From: Umbilicaria muhlenbergii
Taxonomy: Eukaryota > Ascomycota > Lecanoromycetes > Umbilicariales > Umbilicariaceae
Direction: 5' to 3'
DNA: 64,000 bases
Assembly: GCA_000611775.1 (NCBI GenBank)
Contig: KK106982.1
Span: forward strand, 5,102,391-5,166,390
Each line of letters begins with the position of its first letter. Within the stretch, counting starts at the first letter, position 1. The notes beneath the pieces are model-generated. The model was not told the origin of the DNA. It worked only from the letters and a program-made list of their open reading frames with translations, and did not search any database. Made by a program: the position numbers and the translations under genes. This document shows positions 55,522 through 64,000 of this stretch, in pieces.

Positions 55522-56038
55522 ATGAGTAACCAGATGTATTACCAACCTCAACAGGCGTAAGTTTTGGCCATTTCTTCTCCGACTATAGTGGCGGTTACAC
55601 TTTAGCTGGATTTATGATCAAGCTCTCCGAGACTGACTTTGCAAATACACAGTCAATACGGTCAGCAGCAAGCCTTCCCACCACAGGGAGGGTTCCCACC
55701 ACCGGGAGGGTTCGCACCACAGCCGCAGTATTATAATAATCAAGCCCAAACTCAGCAAGTATGTTATATCCCATAGCCAGCAAATCAAGCAGGTTCATAT
55801 GGAGGCTAATGGGACGTGCCGCCTCAGGCCACCAAGCAGAGAGGCAACCGCGGCTGCCTTGAGATATGGTGAGATCACTACCCACTTCTGCTAAACAATC
55901 TTCGAAGTGGTCCTTAGGATAGCTAGCAACTAATAGAGTGGGATTTCTAGTCTCGCCACACTCTGTTGTTGTTTCGTCGCCGAGGAGGGATGCGATTGCT
56001 GTGCCGAGTGCTGCGAATGCGCCGAAGGATGTTGTTAA
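55522..56038 (+). CDS. CYSTM-type cysteine-rich tail-anchored protein, four exons
   Basis: A 93-residue protein that shows only after splicing: 55522-55556, 55653-55758, 55828-55868 and 55939-56038. The first half is Gln/Tyr/Pro/Gly-rich (MSNQMYYQPQQAQYGQQQ, then GGFPPPGGFAP). The C-terminus is GCLEICGISSLATLCCCF then VAEEGCDCCAECCECAEGCC, dense in cysteine with a hydrophobic core. This is the layout of CYSTM proteins, small eukaryotic plasma-membrane proteins linked to stress tolerance. All four exons join in frame (94 codons with stop), and the introns have GTAAGT, GTATGT and GTGAGA donors. The last acceptor, ATAGAG, is weak, but it is the only one that keeps the cysteine frame from intron 3. 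Cysteine acylation is possible but not shown. Confidence 0.75.
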
Positions 56039-57883
56039 AGCGGCTGGGATAGGTGTTAATATGCTGACTCAATGGACTGGACCGGAGGGATACTAGCGTG
56101 TGGCAGCCCGTGGCCACGGGAATGATGAGTAGAACGGGCGACGAAATGGTGGACCTGGTGACTTGTTACCTTGTGACGGCTGGTTGTCTTTATACGTGAA
56201 GCGTGTGCTTGGTGTTTAGTCGTTCTGCCCTCGAAGAATTGAGCATTGGTTTGGCGACTTGGCAGCTTCCATCCACCGCCAGTGTTGGAGTACGGTTCGA
56301 CACACTGTAAAGACTTGCCGTCAGAGTCTGGCATAGGTGGTGGGTCTGATCGCTCTCCGTATTTGAGTACTGGCTGCTCAACAAGACCACTTCCAAGTGT
56401 GGCGATGTACTGCCAATCCCTCCGAGGTGTATGTCCATTGTCATAGGGCTGCGTCTTTCACTTGACATTACCCTCTTGACTCTCATCAAGAGTGAGCAAA
56501 TGACGGTTTTCTCCATGCTGGGCGTGAGTCAGCTCTCACTTTAGCTGAGCGAATAGGCCACAACGACAACTGCATTATAATCGGGACGAAAGTTATGACT
56601 TAAATTGACTTCGGGCCTTATCAAGAGACCCCAGACCCGTACAAGAATCCAAGGCACGGAACGAACTCGGTACCTTAATTATACACAGCCTTGCGGCTGG
56701 CTTAAAAGAGTCTATGTATGGCGGTGGAAGCAAGCAATGTGCCAAGCTGGCCTGGTGTATTCGTCCCAGCAATGCATGAAGGATCAAACACCACATTCAC
56801 AGCTTCACGGTCACTGCAGTGCAGGCTACTGTGTACGAGTTTCCTGAGATATGAGCAGCGTGAAAGGCCCGTCAATGATTCCTTACTCCTTGCCATTCGG
56901 CGCAAGGCCAGCATGGGGGCCATTCCTGTGAGGTCAAGTCTGTCTGCCTTGGAGCCTGCTTCGCCTCGCTGGGCTGAAAGCGCGGTAAACCTTTTTGTCT
57001 GCACTCTTTGCCTTGATGATCTCCATCTAACAGCGACAGTTACGAGGTAAGGGGATTTGATTGTGCTGCAATCCCGGCCGGGTCTGCGTCGGTGGCGCTC
57101 TGCACAAGGTAGATATCGTCTCTTGGCGGGGGAGGGAGAGCCTTCTGGTCAGCCGCGAGGGACGCCTGCCCTGCTCAGTGTTCGCCGATATCCATTTACC
57201 ATTTTCCATCCCTCGAGTGTAACCTGCCTCAATAGGGCGGGGCACTGCACTGCGCTGCGCCCCAAATGGCTCACTATCCATACAGGGTAGATTTCTAGAA
57301 TACCTGCCGATCGCATACTTTGTTCATCAATTGCTTTCTCACCGTTAAGCCGTCCAGCCGTCAAACTAACAAGTCTCTCGTCTTTCCGTCGTGCCTGATC
57401 TGCAGTTGCGTTCTAGTGCGACAAACCACCTTACCTACCACTCTGTACCGCACGCGCTGAACCTCCTACGCTACCAACCCAAGCTGACCGACCCCTCCAT
57501 CCGCATCCGCACTCGAATCTCTCGAGAGCGCGGCATCAGCAAGTTGACACGAGATCTGTAGCCTTCTCTGACCATATCCATGGCGCATCACACTTTCTAC
57601 TAATCTATCTTCCGAGGCTGCTATCGCATCGCGTTTCACCTGCGACTACTTCGTATTCATGCTCCCAATTGTGAGAGTCTCCCACCGTACGCCTACGCAT
57701 TGATCCTTGAACGGGCCACACCAGAGCTTCCAGACACATCCAGCTTCTGTCCTTCCCTCTACCAGTCATCGCAAAGTCAGAAACCCCTGGAGTTATGTTA
57801 CACGGCACTCCGATTTGACAGCGCGCAACGGCACTTCCTGCGCAAACATAGAAGCTTACGTGACATCCACCGCAAGCGCAGAC
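56039..57883. other. Intergenic, 1.8 kb
   Basis: Short overlapping frames on both strands (the longest, minus 56516-56190, 108 codons, has an ATG but no motif). The last few hundred bases are the promoter and leader of the large zinc-finger gene; frames there overlap and suggest upstream ORFs at most. Confidence 0.4.
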
Positions 57884-60800
57884 ATGACAACTCTCGACTC
57901 CTCACCATCCTTAAAGGGACCTCGAGCACACCTTGCCGGCTTCAACGAACAGACCTATGATGACCCAGTCCTTCCCTCACCGCCGAACGAAGAGGAACTG
58001 CTCCAAATTATTTCACCCCTTCCACAATCCTCTTACACATCTCCATCATTGAGCAACGCAGATTTATCCACCGCAGCATCAAACACATCGTCAGCTAAAC
58101 CCCGGAGCCAGTTGCAACATCATCAAGGGCACTACGTTCCGACAGCTTCCCAATTCACCAGCTCAAATCGGCCTCATACAGCATCGACCTCCCCACCACA
58201 GTATCACAGTGTCTCCCCACCACTTCTGACTAGCAACACCTTCCTAAGCCCCGCAGCCGCTTACTATTCAGACAACGGGTATAGTGAGCTGAGCGAAATT
58301 ACTACCCCAAGCTTCGACGACGACCTCCTTGGCCTGGAAGCAGACTTCGGACCCCTAGCAGCTCTCCCAGAAGACCTGGAGCACCTTCGAGAACCCGCTG
58401 GCCTCGACGAACCGGGGTCTGTGGATGCAGACACCTCCAAAAGCTATCAGCTCGATAGTATGCACCCGCCACTGTTCGGCGCCGCAACCCCTTCAGATCT
58501 GTCGCAATTAAGAAACCCTGTCTGGACGAAGTCTGCAACTTTGGGGTCCGTGGACGGTGCAGAGAGCGCTCCACTAGAGGATACATATTTCGGGAAGGGT
58601 GGCTCGGACCATTCTACCATTCCGCATCTTGCAAGGTCGCACATGGAAGCACTTCCCTCAGATCATCTCCAGCAACCACCGGCATTGACTGGTGCCTCGA
58701 ACAGCGCAATTCCCGAATTGGAGAACCCTCATTCCATACAACACGTGACGAGTCCTGTTGTCCGCGTGGAAAATTATAGCAGGGGGGATTCGCCTGCCAG
58801 AGTCTCGCCGACGTTAGGTCGAAGTGGAAGCAAAAGAAGTCGAACAGGTCACTCTCCATCATTGCTCCATGCTGAGCGAGACAGTGAAGGTAGTCAGGAA
58901 GAAGAGCAAGATACCATGTATGGTACTGACGCGGCGCCTCTAGCCGCATCTTATGGCCAATATAATACCCAGAGTAATCTCACGAACACCGAGGAGCGAT
59001 TTGGGTTGGATCCAGTATCGAGAGGCTTACTCAGCGACGAGTATGTACCGAACTTCAAAGATCAAGCAGAATCGGCCGAAACGGCGCAGAAAATCGCCGA
59101 AGTGGAAGATTGGATTGCACATAGTGCTGCTGGAAGCGAGGCCGGAGACGTTTCCATCGCCTCATCCAAGACACATGGTGGTAAGGATCCTCGAGGACGG
59201 CGACGTGCTCGGAGTATGATGAATGGTGGGCTGTCCAAGGCAGACGTCGTACTTGGATCGGACCCAACGCCCAAAGGCTATTATGATTTTAATATACCTG
59301 GCCCTGGCGTTCTACTTGATGAAGACAGTGGTGAAGAAGAGGAAGAGGAGGAAGATAATGAAGAAAAAACCCCAGACTCTCCTCCTGCTGCTATTGATAT
59401 CAATGACGGTACGGCTGCAACCACAGAAAGCTACTTTCCCTCCACACAAGAAGAACCGCTGCCACACCAATTTTATTGCGCGCGTCCGTGGCAAGATCCG
59501 CCGCCGACCTGCTCAATACCTGAGATAAAGATGCATCCAGACACATCGAACGCAGCTATTATGCGTTTTCGCCAGCGTGCTGCAGACGTGGAAACTGCTT
59601 CACGTGTGGCAACTTGGGGCACTCGTCGTCTGAGTGAGGCGGACGTTGAGAAGGTTCTTGGTCCCGGTGGGCTTTTTCAGCGCATGTCATTCGGGAAAGA
59701 TCAGGATCGCAATAAAGACAAAGGTGAAAGCCGTGGCAGCTTCTTAGAACAGGCTGCTGCGAAATTAATGCCGCGGAGAAGTAGCAGTAACCTCAGACGC
59801 AATGGTAGTGAGCACTCAAAGCAGCAAACGGCAGCTTCCGCAACACTCTATCACTCCAGAAAAGGGAGTCTTGAGAGCCCCTCAGCTCCTCAAGGAAATC
59901 TCGCTGTTCTCGACAGACGACTAAGCACGAGCAAACGTCCCAAGTCCCCGAAGATCAACACAAGCAGTGCAGTGGCCGCCATGACAAGTCAGATAGCTGC
60001 CATCGGCGGAAGCGGATCTGTCAGTGCTACCGCCACTTCCCCACCACCCGGCCCGTGGACGTCAGCAAAGAATGCGATGAAACGTACCAGAAGCCGAAGC
60101 GATCTCAAAGGATCTACCTCCGGTGGCGCTGACGATCTAGGCATCGCCGAACTGTGGAACAAGAGTGGCGGACCTCCCATGCCCACACTCGCCTCACCTC
60201 CAATTGAGAAGTTAGGTATAGAACTAACTGCACCGGTGGATGAGCCTGACGAGGATGCCGACCACGATGAGATATTGGACGAGAAGGGCGTGATGATGGA
60301 TCTGACCATCAAGTCGGACCTGATCATTCCCAGTTTTGACGGATTCAAGTCAAACGTCCGCCAATTAAATCCTCGTCTTGAACCCTTCATGGTCGAACGC
60401 ATCGGACAAGAACAATTGCGCCGGTACAAGAAGCTCACAGAGTTCAAGGTTAACCATCTTAAAGCAACAAGCGCCGGTAAATGCAGTTCGGGCAAGCTCT
60501 GCCCTACACTGGGGGGTGAACCGGTATATCTACCCGCCAAAGCTGGCGCTAAAGAGCCAGAAATGTCACATACTGGCTTTTCATACACTAGCATTGCACC
60601 ATCGGACGATGACGCCAACGCTCTTGCAGAAGGGATTGTGACAGCCGCACAATTCCCTCCCGGAGTGCCAATGCCCCCGGTGAAACGCTTACCTGCTGAA
60701 TTCGAATGTTATTTGTGCTTCAAGGTCAAGAAATTTCATAAGCCTTCGGACTGGTCTAAGCACGTACATGAGGATGTACAGCCCTTCACTTGTACCTTCG

Positions 60801-62011
60801 CACAATGTTCGGAGCCAAAATCTTTCAAGCGCAAGGCTGACTGGGTACGGCACGAAAACGAGAGGCACCGTCAACTGGAATGGTGGACTTGTAACATACA
60901 AGATTGCACACATACCTGTTATCGAAAGGACAATTTTGTTCAGCATCTCGTTAGGGAACACAAACTGCCCGAGCCGAAGGTCAAGCTATCCAAACCCATG
61001 AAGCCTGCTGTACGTGGCCCGGCCAATCACAAATCTCGTACAGCCAAGTTGCAGATGGACGCCGCGGACTGGAACGAAGACTCCTCTGCTTTCGCGGATC
61101 CGGGCCACGATGATGCAGACAGATTATGGAGATTAGTCGATGAGCGTCGACAATTGACCGAAAAGAACCCTAGGGAAGAACCCTGCAAATTCTGTGGCAA
61201 CGTGTGCAATAGCTGGAAAAAGCTTACCGTGCATCTAGCCAAGCACATGGAGCAGATCAGTATGCCTATCCTGACCCTGGTCAAGCAGAAGGATGTTACG
61301 CCCGAAACCATCATCAGCCCCATAGAACAGCGCACATCGCAGCAGTCCAGAACGTCCCCAATGCCCGGAGCAACGATATCTCGAGACGTGTCTAAAAAAG
61401 CCTCGTCCTCCAATCAATCCGCGTCAGTGCCACCCGTTCCAGGAGATCTTACGGCATCATTCGACCCTTCGCACACTCCGACGGATTACTACATGCCCAC
61501 GAGTCAAAATCAACCTATGCACGCGTGGCAACCGGTGCCATCCACCGATTATGCAAGACAGTTGGATTCTCAATCGCCAACTTTGTGTTATATTGAAGCC
61601 GCAACAACCGCCTACGCTGCACCTCCTTACCCAGCATATGACCATGCCTCAATATCACAGCCTATGCCAATGAATGTCACTACAGACTTCCATCAACCGC
61701 GAAGTGTGCCTAGCCAGATGCCCGTATACGAGCAGATGAGAGGCCATCAATTGCAACCGTTGTCGACAGGTTATCAGCAACGTCATTCTTACATGGCCGC
61801 CTACGGACATCAACGGCAGCAGCAGCAACAAACAGCACCCCTGTATCCCTTTTCCGACACTGCTTCTCCGCCATATTTCCCTCAGCCCACGTTGGGCGCT
61901 CAAGTTCTGTCACAATACAATGATTACCCCAGGATGCCGTACACCCAAGCATCGAATGATGCTTCTGTATACCAACGACAACGACAGCAAGACTACCCTT
62001 ATAATCAATAG
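57884..62011 (+). CDS. Large C2H2 zinc-finger protein, probable transcription regulator
   Basis: One long exon; 1375 residues from the ATG at 57884 (MTTLDSSPSLKGPRAH). The frame is open 59 codons further up but only from a TTG. Most of the protein is Ser/Pro-rich and disordered, with an acidic run (SGEEEEEEEDNEEK) near residue 485. The conserved part spans about residues 940-1125: FECYLCFKVKKFHKPSDWSK, FTCTFAQCSEPKSFKRKADW, WWTCNIQDCTHTCYRKDNF with QHLVREHK, and later CKFCGNVCNSWKKLTVHLAK. This series of C2H2 fingers with the KPSDWSKH and RKADWVRHENERHRQLEWW words is familiar from ascomycete regulators of unknown target. The C-terminal 250 residues are Gln/Tyr/Pro-rich, like activation domains. 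Nuclear location is inferred. Confidence 0.88.
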   Translation: MTTLDSSPSLKGPRAHLAGFNEQTYDDPVLPSPPNEEELLQIISPLPQSSYTSPSLSNADLSTAASNTSSAKPRSQLQHHQGHYVPTASQFTSSNRPHTASTSPPQYHSVSPPLLTSNTFLSPAAAYYSDNGYSELSEITTPSFDDDLLGLEADFGPLAALPEDLEHLREPAGLDEPGSVDADTSKSYQLDSMHPPLFGAATPSDLSQLRNPVWTKSATLGSVDGAESAPLEDTYFGKGGSDHSTIPHLARSHMEALPSDHLQQPPALTGASNSAIPELENPHSIQHVTSPVVRVENYSRGDSPARVSPTLGRSGSKRSRTGHSPSLLHAERDSEGSQEEEQDTMYGTDAAPLAASYGQYNTQSNLTNTEERFGLDPVSRGLLSDEYVPNFKDQAESAETAQKIAEVEDWIAHSAAGSEAGDVSIASSKTHGGKDPRGRRRARSMMNGGLSKADVVLGSDPTPKGYYDFNIPGPGVLLDEDSGEEEEEEEDNEEKTPDSPPAAIDINDGTAATTESYFPSTQEEPLPHQFYCARPWQDPPPTCSIPEIKMHPDTSNAAIMRFRQRAADVETASRVATWGTRRLSEADVEKVLGPGGLFQRMSFGKDQDRNKDKGESRGSFLEQAAAKLMPRRSSSNLRRNGSEHSKQQTAASATLYHSRKGSLESPSAPQGNLAVLDRRLSTSKRPKSPKINTSSAVAAMTSQIAAIGGSGSVSATATSPPPGPWTSAKNAMKRTRSRSDLKGSTSGGADDLGIAELWNKSGGPPMPTLASPPIEKLGIELTAPVDEPDEDADHDEILDEKGVMMDLTIKSDLIIPSFDGFKSNVRQLNPRLEPFMVERIGQEQLRRYKKLTEFKVNHLKATSAGKCSSGKLCPTLGGEPVYLPAKAGAKEPEMSHTGFSYTSIAPSDDDANALAEGIVTAAQFPPGVPMPPVKRLPAEFECYLCFKVKKFHKPSDWSKHVHEDVQPFTCTFAQCSEPKSFKRKADWVRHENERHRQLEWWTCNIQDCTHTCYRKDNFVQHLVREHKLPEPKVKLSKPMKPAVRGPANHKSRTAKLQMDAADWNEDSSAFADPGHDDADRLWRLVDERRQLTEKNPREEPCKFCGNVCNSWKKLTVHLAKHMEQISMPILTLVKQKDVTPETIISPIEQRTSQQSRTSPMPGATISRDVSKKASSSNQSASVPPVPGDLTASFDPSHTPTDYYMPTSQNQPMHAWQPVPSTDYARQLDSQSPTLCYIEAATTAYAAPPYPAYDHASISQPMPMNVTTDFHQPRSVPSQMPVYEQMRGHQLQPLSTGYQQRHSYMAAYGHQRQQQQQTAPLYPFSDTASPPYFPQPTLGAQVLSQYNDYPRMPYTQASNDASVYQRQRQQDYPYNQ

Positions 62012-63146
62012 TGCGGTAGCACTGTCCGCGCGTGTAGATGGGAGGATCAATAGGTAGATGACTTTATAATAATGTTCTATGCAGCTACTGGGATGATATG
62101 CGAATGGCGTTTTCATTGACTAGTTTCATATCCTGATGACTTCTCTTCTACAAGGTGTTCTTGGCCACGATCAACGATCATCCGGTATGTGTTGGATATG
62201 GATTCCCTCCATCTCAGAGGGGCAGTTGTCTACTGCCGGTTTTGCTCTTGCTAGCAGTTGCACGATACGATGAGACGAGTGGACTAAGGAATAGCAGGTG
62301 GTTGGTGCTACGAATGTGAGCAGCTGCGAGCGGAACCTGATTAGTTTATGCCTCCGAAGTAGAGTGTACTAGGACCGCTTGTACTCGTAGAGGTAGATGT
62401 ACCAGTAGATGTACCGGTACCTAAGACGCACATCATCAAGCTCTGAGGTCTTTAATGCGAACCCCCAGTACGCCCCAAAATCATGGCTATCTTTAGTTTA
62501 GTGGCTTGTCCAAGCAGGCACAGCAGGCACAGCAGGCAACGACATTCGAGAAAGTAGGCGACCGGCCTAAGAAGATTTGTGCTCCGCAGTGCTCCGCCGC
62601 CTCACTCTGCGTCGCCCACGCCCATGCCCATGCCCACGCCCACGCCCACGCCCACGCCCACGCCCACGCCCACGCCCACGCCCACGCCTTGTTCCCGATC
62701 ACAATGGAACCTGTCGCATCCCCAAGTCCGACCCGTCCCTTTCTACATCTACACGGTGTAGTTCATTCCTTCCCTCTGCCTGCAGGGGTGCGCGCATCTG
62801 GCTTGCAAGATCAAGTCATCCTGTGAGACCGGAAAAGACTCGGCACAGCTGCCTACGCCCAGCGCCCACGCCCTGCGCCCCACTGCAAGGCCGTAGTACG
62901 AAAGTGATCGCAATCGCTTTGCTTCGAGTCCTGACCTTGGTCCCCTCGTCCAGAGATTGTATCTCACGAGGCGGCGCTCGTGGGCAACAGTTGGGGACTT
63001 ATTGCTGCTCATTCCCGCTGCAGCCTACCAGAGTATTCGAATATCGTCTTGGCTATTCGACGACCCCCAGTAACTCGATACTTTGACATCCTCACACTAC
63101 ATTCCCGGGGCGAGTTCCAAGGGTGGAGCGGACCGTGCCGTATATA
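62012..63146. other. Intergenic with hexanucleotide repeat
   Basis: 3' flank of the large zinc-finger gene and promoter of the next one. Frames across 62500-63090 are open only because the GCCCAC repeat has no stop in any frame. A CAGGCACAG-type short repeat precedes it near 62515-62540. Confidence 0.5.
62614..62688. repeat. GCCCAC hexanucleotide tandem repeat, about 12.5 copies
   Basis: Unit GCCCAC repeated about 12 times with two GCCCAT variants near the start. It reads as Ala-His, Pro-Arg or Pro-Thr on the plus strand and Ala-Trp on the minus strand, all without stops. Confidence 0.95.
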
Positions 63147-64000
63147 ATGGCGCATGAATCCGGACAGAAGCCGACAGGGGGCCATCAGCGCCATAATAAT
63201 GTACCAGACTTTCCCTTCCAGTATGGCCTAGGTTATGACTGAAGACGCTGATATCAAGGTCTACAGCAGGCTAGATTTGATACTCAACAACCACTGAGAG
63301 CGGATCGGGAACCATTCGCACAACCTGGCCATAGTCAGAGGAATATGTGGGCTACCACTCAATCACCTATCGACCCGTCTCTGGATCTGTGCTATGCTAC
63401 GAACAGTTCTCTATCTCCCGCGTCTGACCTCCTGCGTTCGAACTCTGTTCGCCAAGTTAGAGGTGCACAGGCAAGAATACCTGGTCCCTCGGATTTTATC
63501 CATCGTTCAATGCCGAATCAATTGTTGGGACCTAGCGACCCCTTGATGAGGTTTTACAACGACCCAGGACCCTGGACTTCACAGCGTATTGAGGCTCCTG
63601 CTCCGGCACCAATGGGCTCCCGGAACCCACCCTGGGACGAGCACATGTCCCAACCAAACGGTCCCTTCCACCAGTACCGTGAGACCGCGAGATCTGAGGT
63701 GGAAAGCAGTGTTACCGGGCGTCAACTCTCTGATTCTGGATATTGCAGAAGTTATACTACCAAGTCCGTCCCCAGTGCGGACCAAGTAGATCAAAACCAG
63801 GAATGCCGAAGCGTGACCAGTCAGATTGGCTATATGCAGATGTATCCTGAGCATAGCTCTCGAGAGTACATGGCCGGCGAATCCCAGACCTCACAAACAC
63901 CCGCCTACGGGATCCAGGATGATCTTCCCGAACCCCAACCGTCGGCGCTTCAATCGTTGCGTTGCAATTGGGAGGGGTGTGGTATCACCTCTAAGAACCA
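63147..64000 (+). CDS. C2H2 zinc-finger transcription regulator, 5' part only
   Basis: Runs off the right edge. Exon 1 63147-63220 (MAHESGQKPTGGHQRHNN) and exon 2 from 63275 to the window end, 266 residues seen. The 54-nt intron (GTATGG donor, TAG acceptor) is supported because the joined frame stays open for 800 bases. Most of the visible protein is Ser/Pro/Gln-rich, with a conserved RQLSDSGYCRSYTTKSVPS stretch that I know from fungal zinc-finger regulators. The last residues, LRCNWEGCGITSKN, begin a C2H2 finger (two cysteines four apart), so the DNA-binding domain should follow outside the window. Start choice: a second ATG lies two codons on at 63153. Confidence 0.75.

Noticed and set aside
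62506-63086. Open frames rich in Ala-His, Pro-Arg or Ala-Trp
   Set aside because: They exist only because the GCCCAC repeat lacks stops in all frames; no conserved sequence on either side.

Overview
The window looks like a piece of a filamentous ascomycete chromosome, probably Dothideomycetes (inferred from gene families; no search was run). Protein-coding genes carry short introns, mostly 45-100 nt, with GTAAGT/GTGAGT-type donors and CTRAC-like branch sites. Several proteins belong to families I know only from filamentous fungi: a DUF7918-like protein, an NLR with a DUF7708-type N-terminus, a DUF7896-type C2H2 protein and related zinc-finger regulators. Nothing looks bacterial, and I recognise no rRNA, tRNA or CRISPR. 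Gene density is low, about one gene per 3.5 kb, with long gene-free stretches.

Layout. 1-4.7 kb: AT-rich tract, a decayed short-chain dehydrogenase (SDR) and an unreadable stretch. 4.7-9.4 kb: a five-exon protein with a DUF7918-like N-terminus and a long disordered part carrying about 18 GW/WG dipeptides, then an OsmC-family gene on the minus strand. 11-18 kb: a disordered fungal protein with repeated PQP-x-ET motifs, a small cupin, and a phosphoinositide phospholipase C. 18-26 kb: mostly gene-free, with a two-exon small zinc-ribbon gene, a seven-exon SDR that contains a 6-nt microexon, and a three-TM protein with an internal minisatellite. 27-32.3 kb: an RS-repeat/zinc-ribbon protein and a C2H2 protein. 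32.3-37.9 kb: gene-poor, with a 264-bp MITE-like element and a three-exon SAP-like small gene.

37.9-49.4 kb is a run of three minus-strand genes: an eight-exon NLR (DUF7708-like, NACHT, ankyrin), a long coiled-coil protein, and STT3, the catalytic subunit of oligosaccharyltransferase. 52-64 kb: a DUF7896-type zinc-finger protein, a four-exon CYSTM gene, a 1375-residue C2H2 protein, and the 5' part of another C2H2 regulator running off the end.

The genes do not form an obvious pathway or secondary-metabolite cluster. The main signals are an Argonaute-hook-like GW/WG protein, an NLR whose P-loop lies on a 25-nt exon, three small multi-exon genes that a plain ORF scan misses, and several microexons or frame-preserving introns. 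Exon boundaries were worked out by eye from splice motifs and reading frame. All spliced models given here sum to whole codons.
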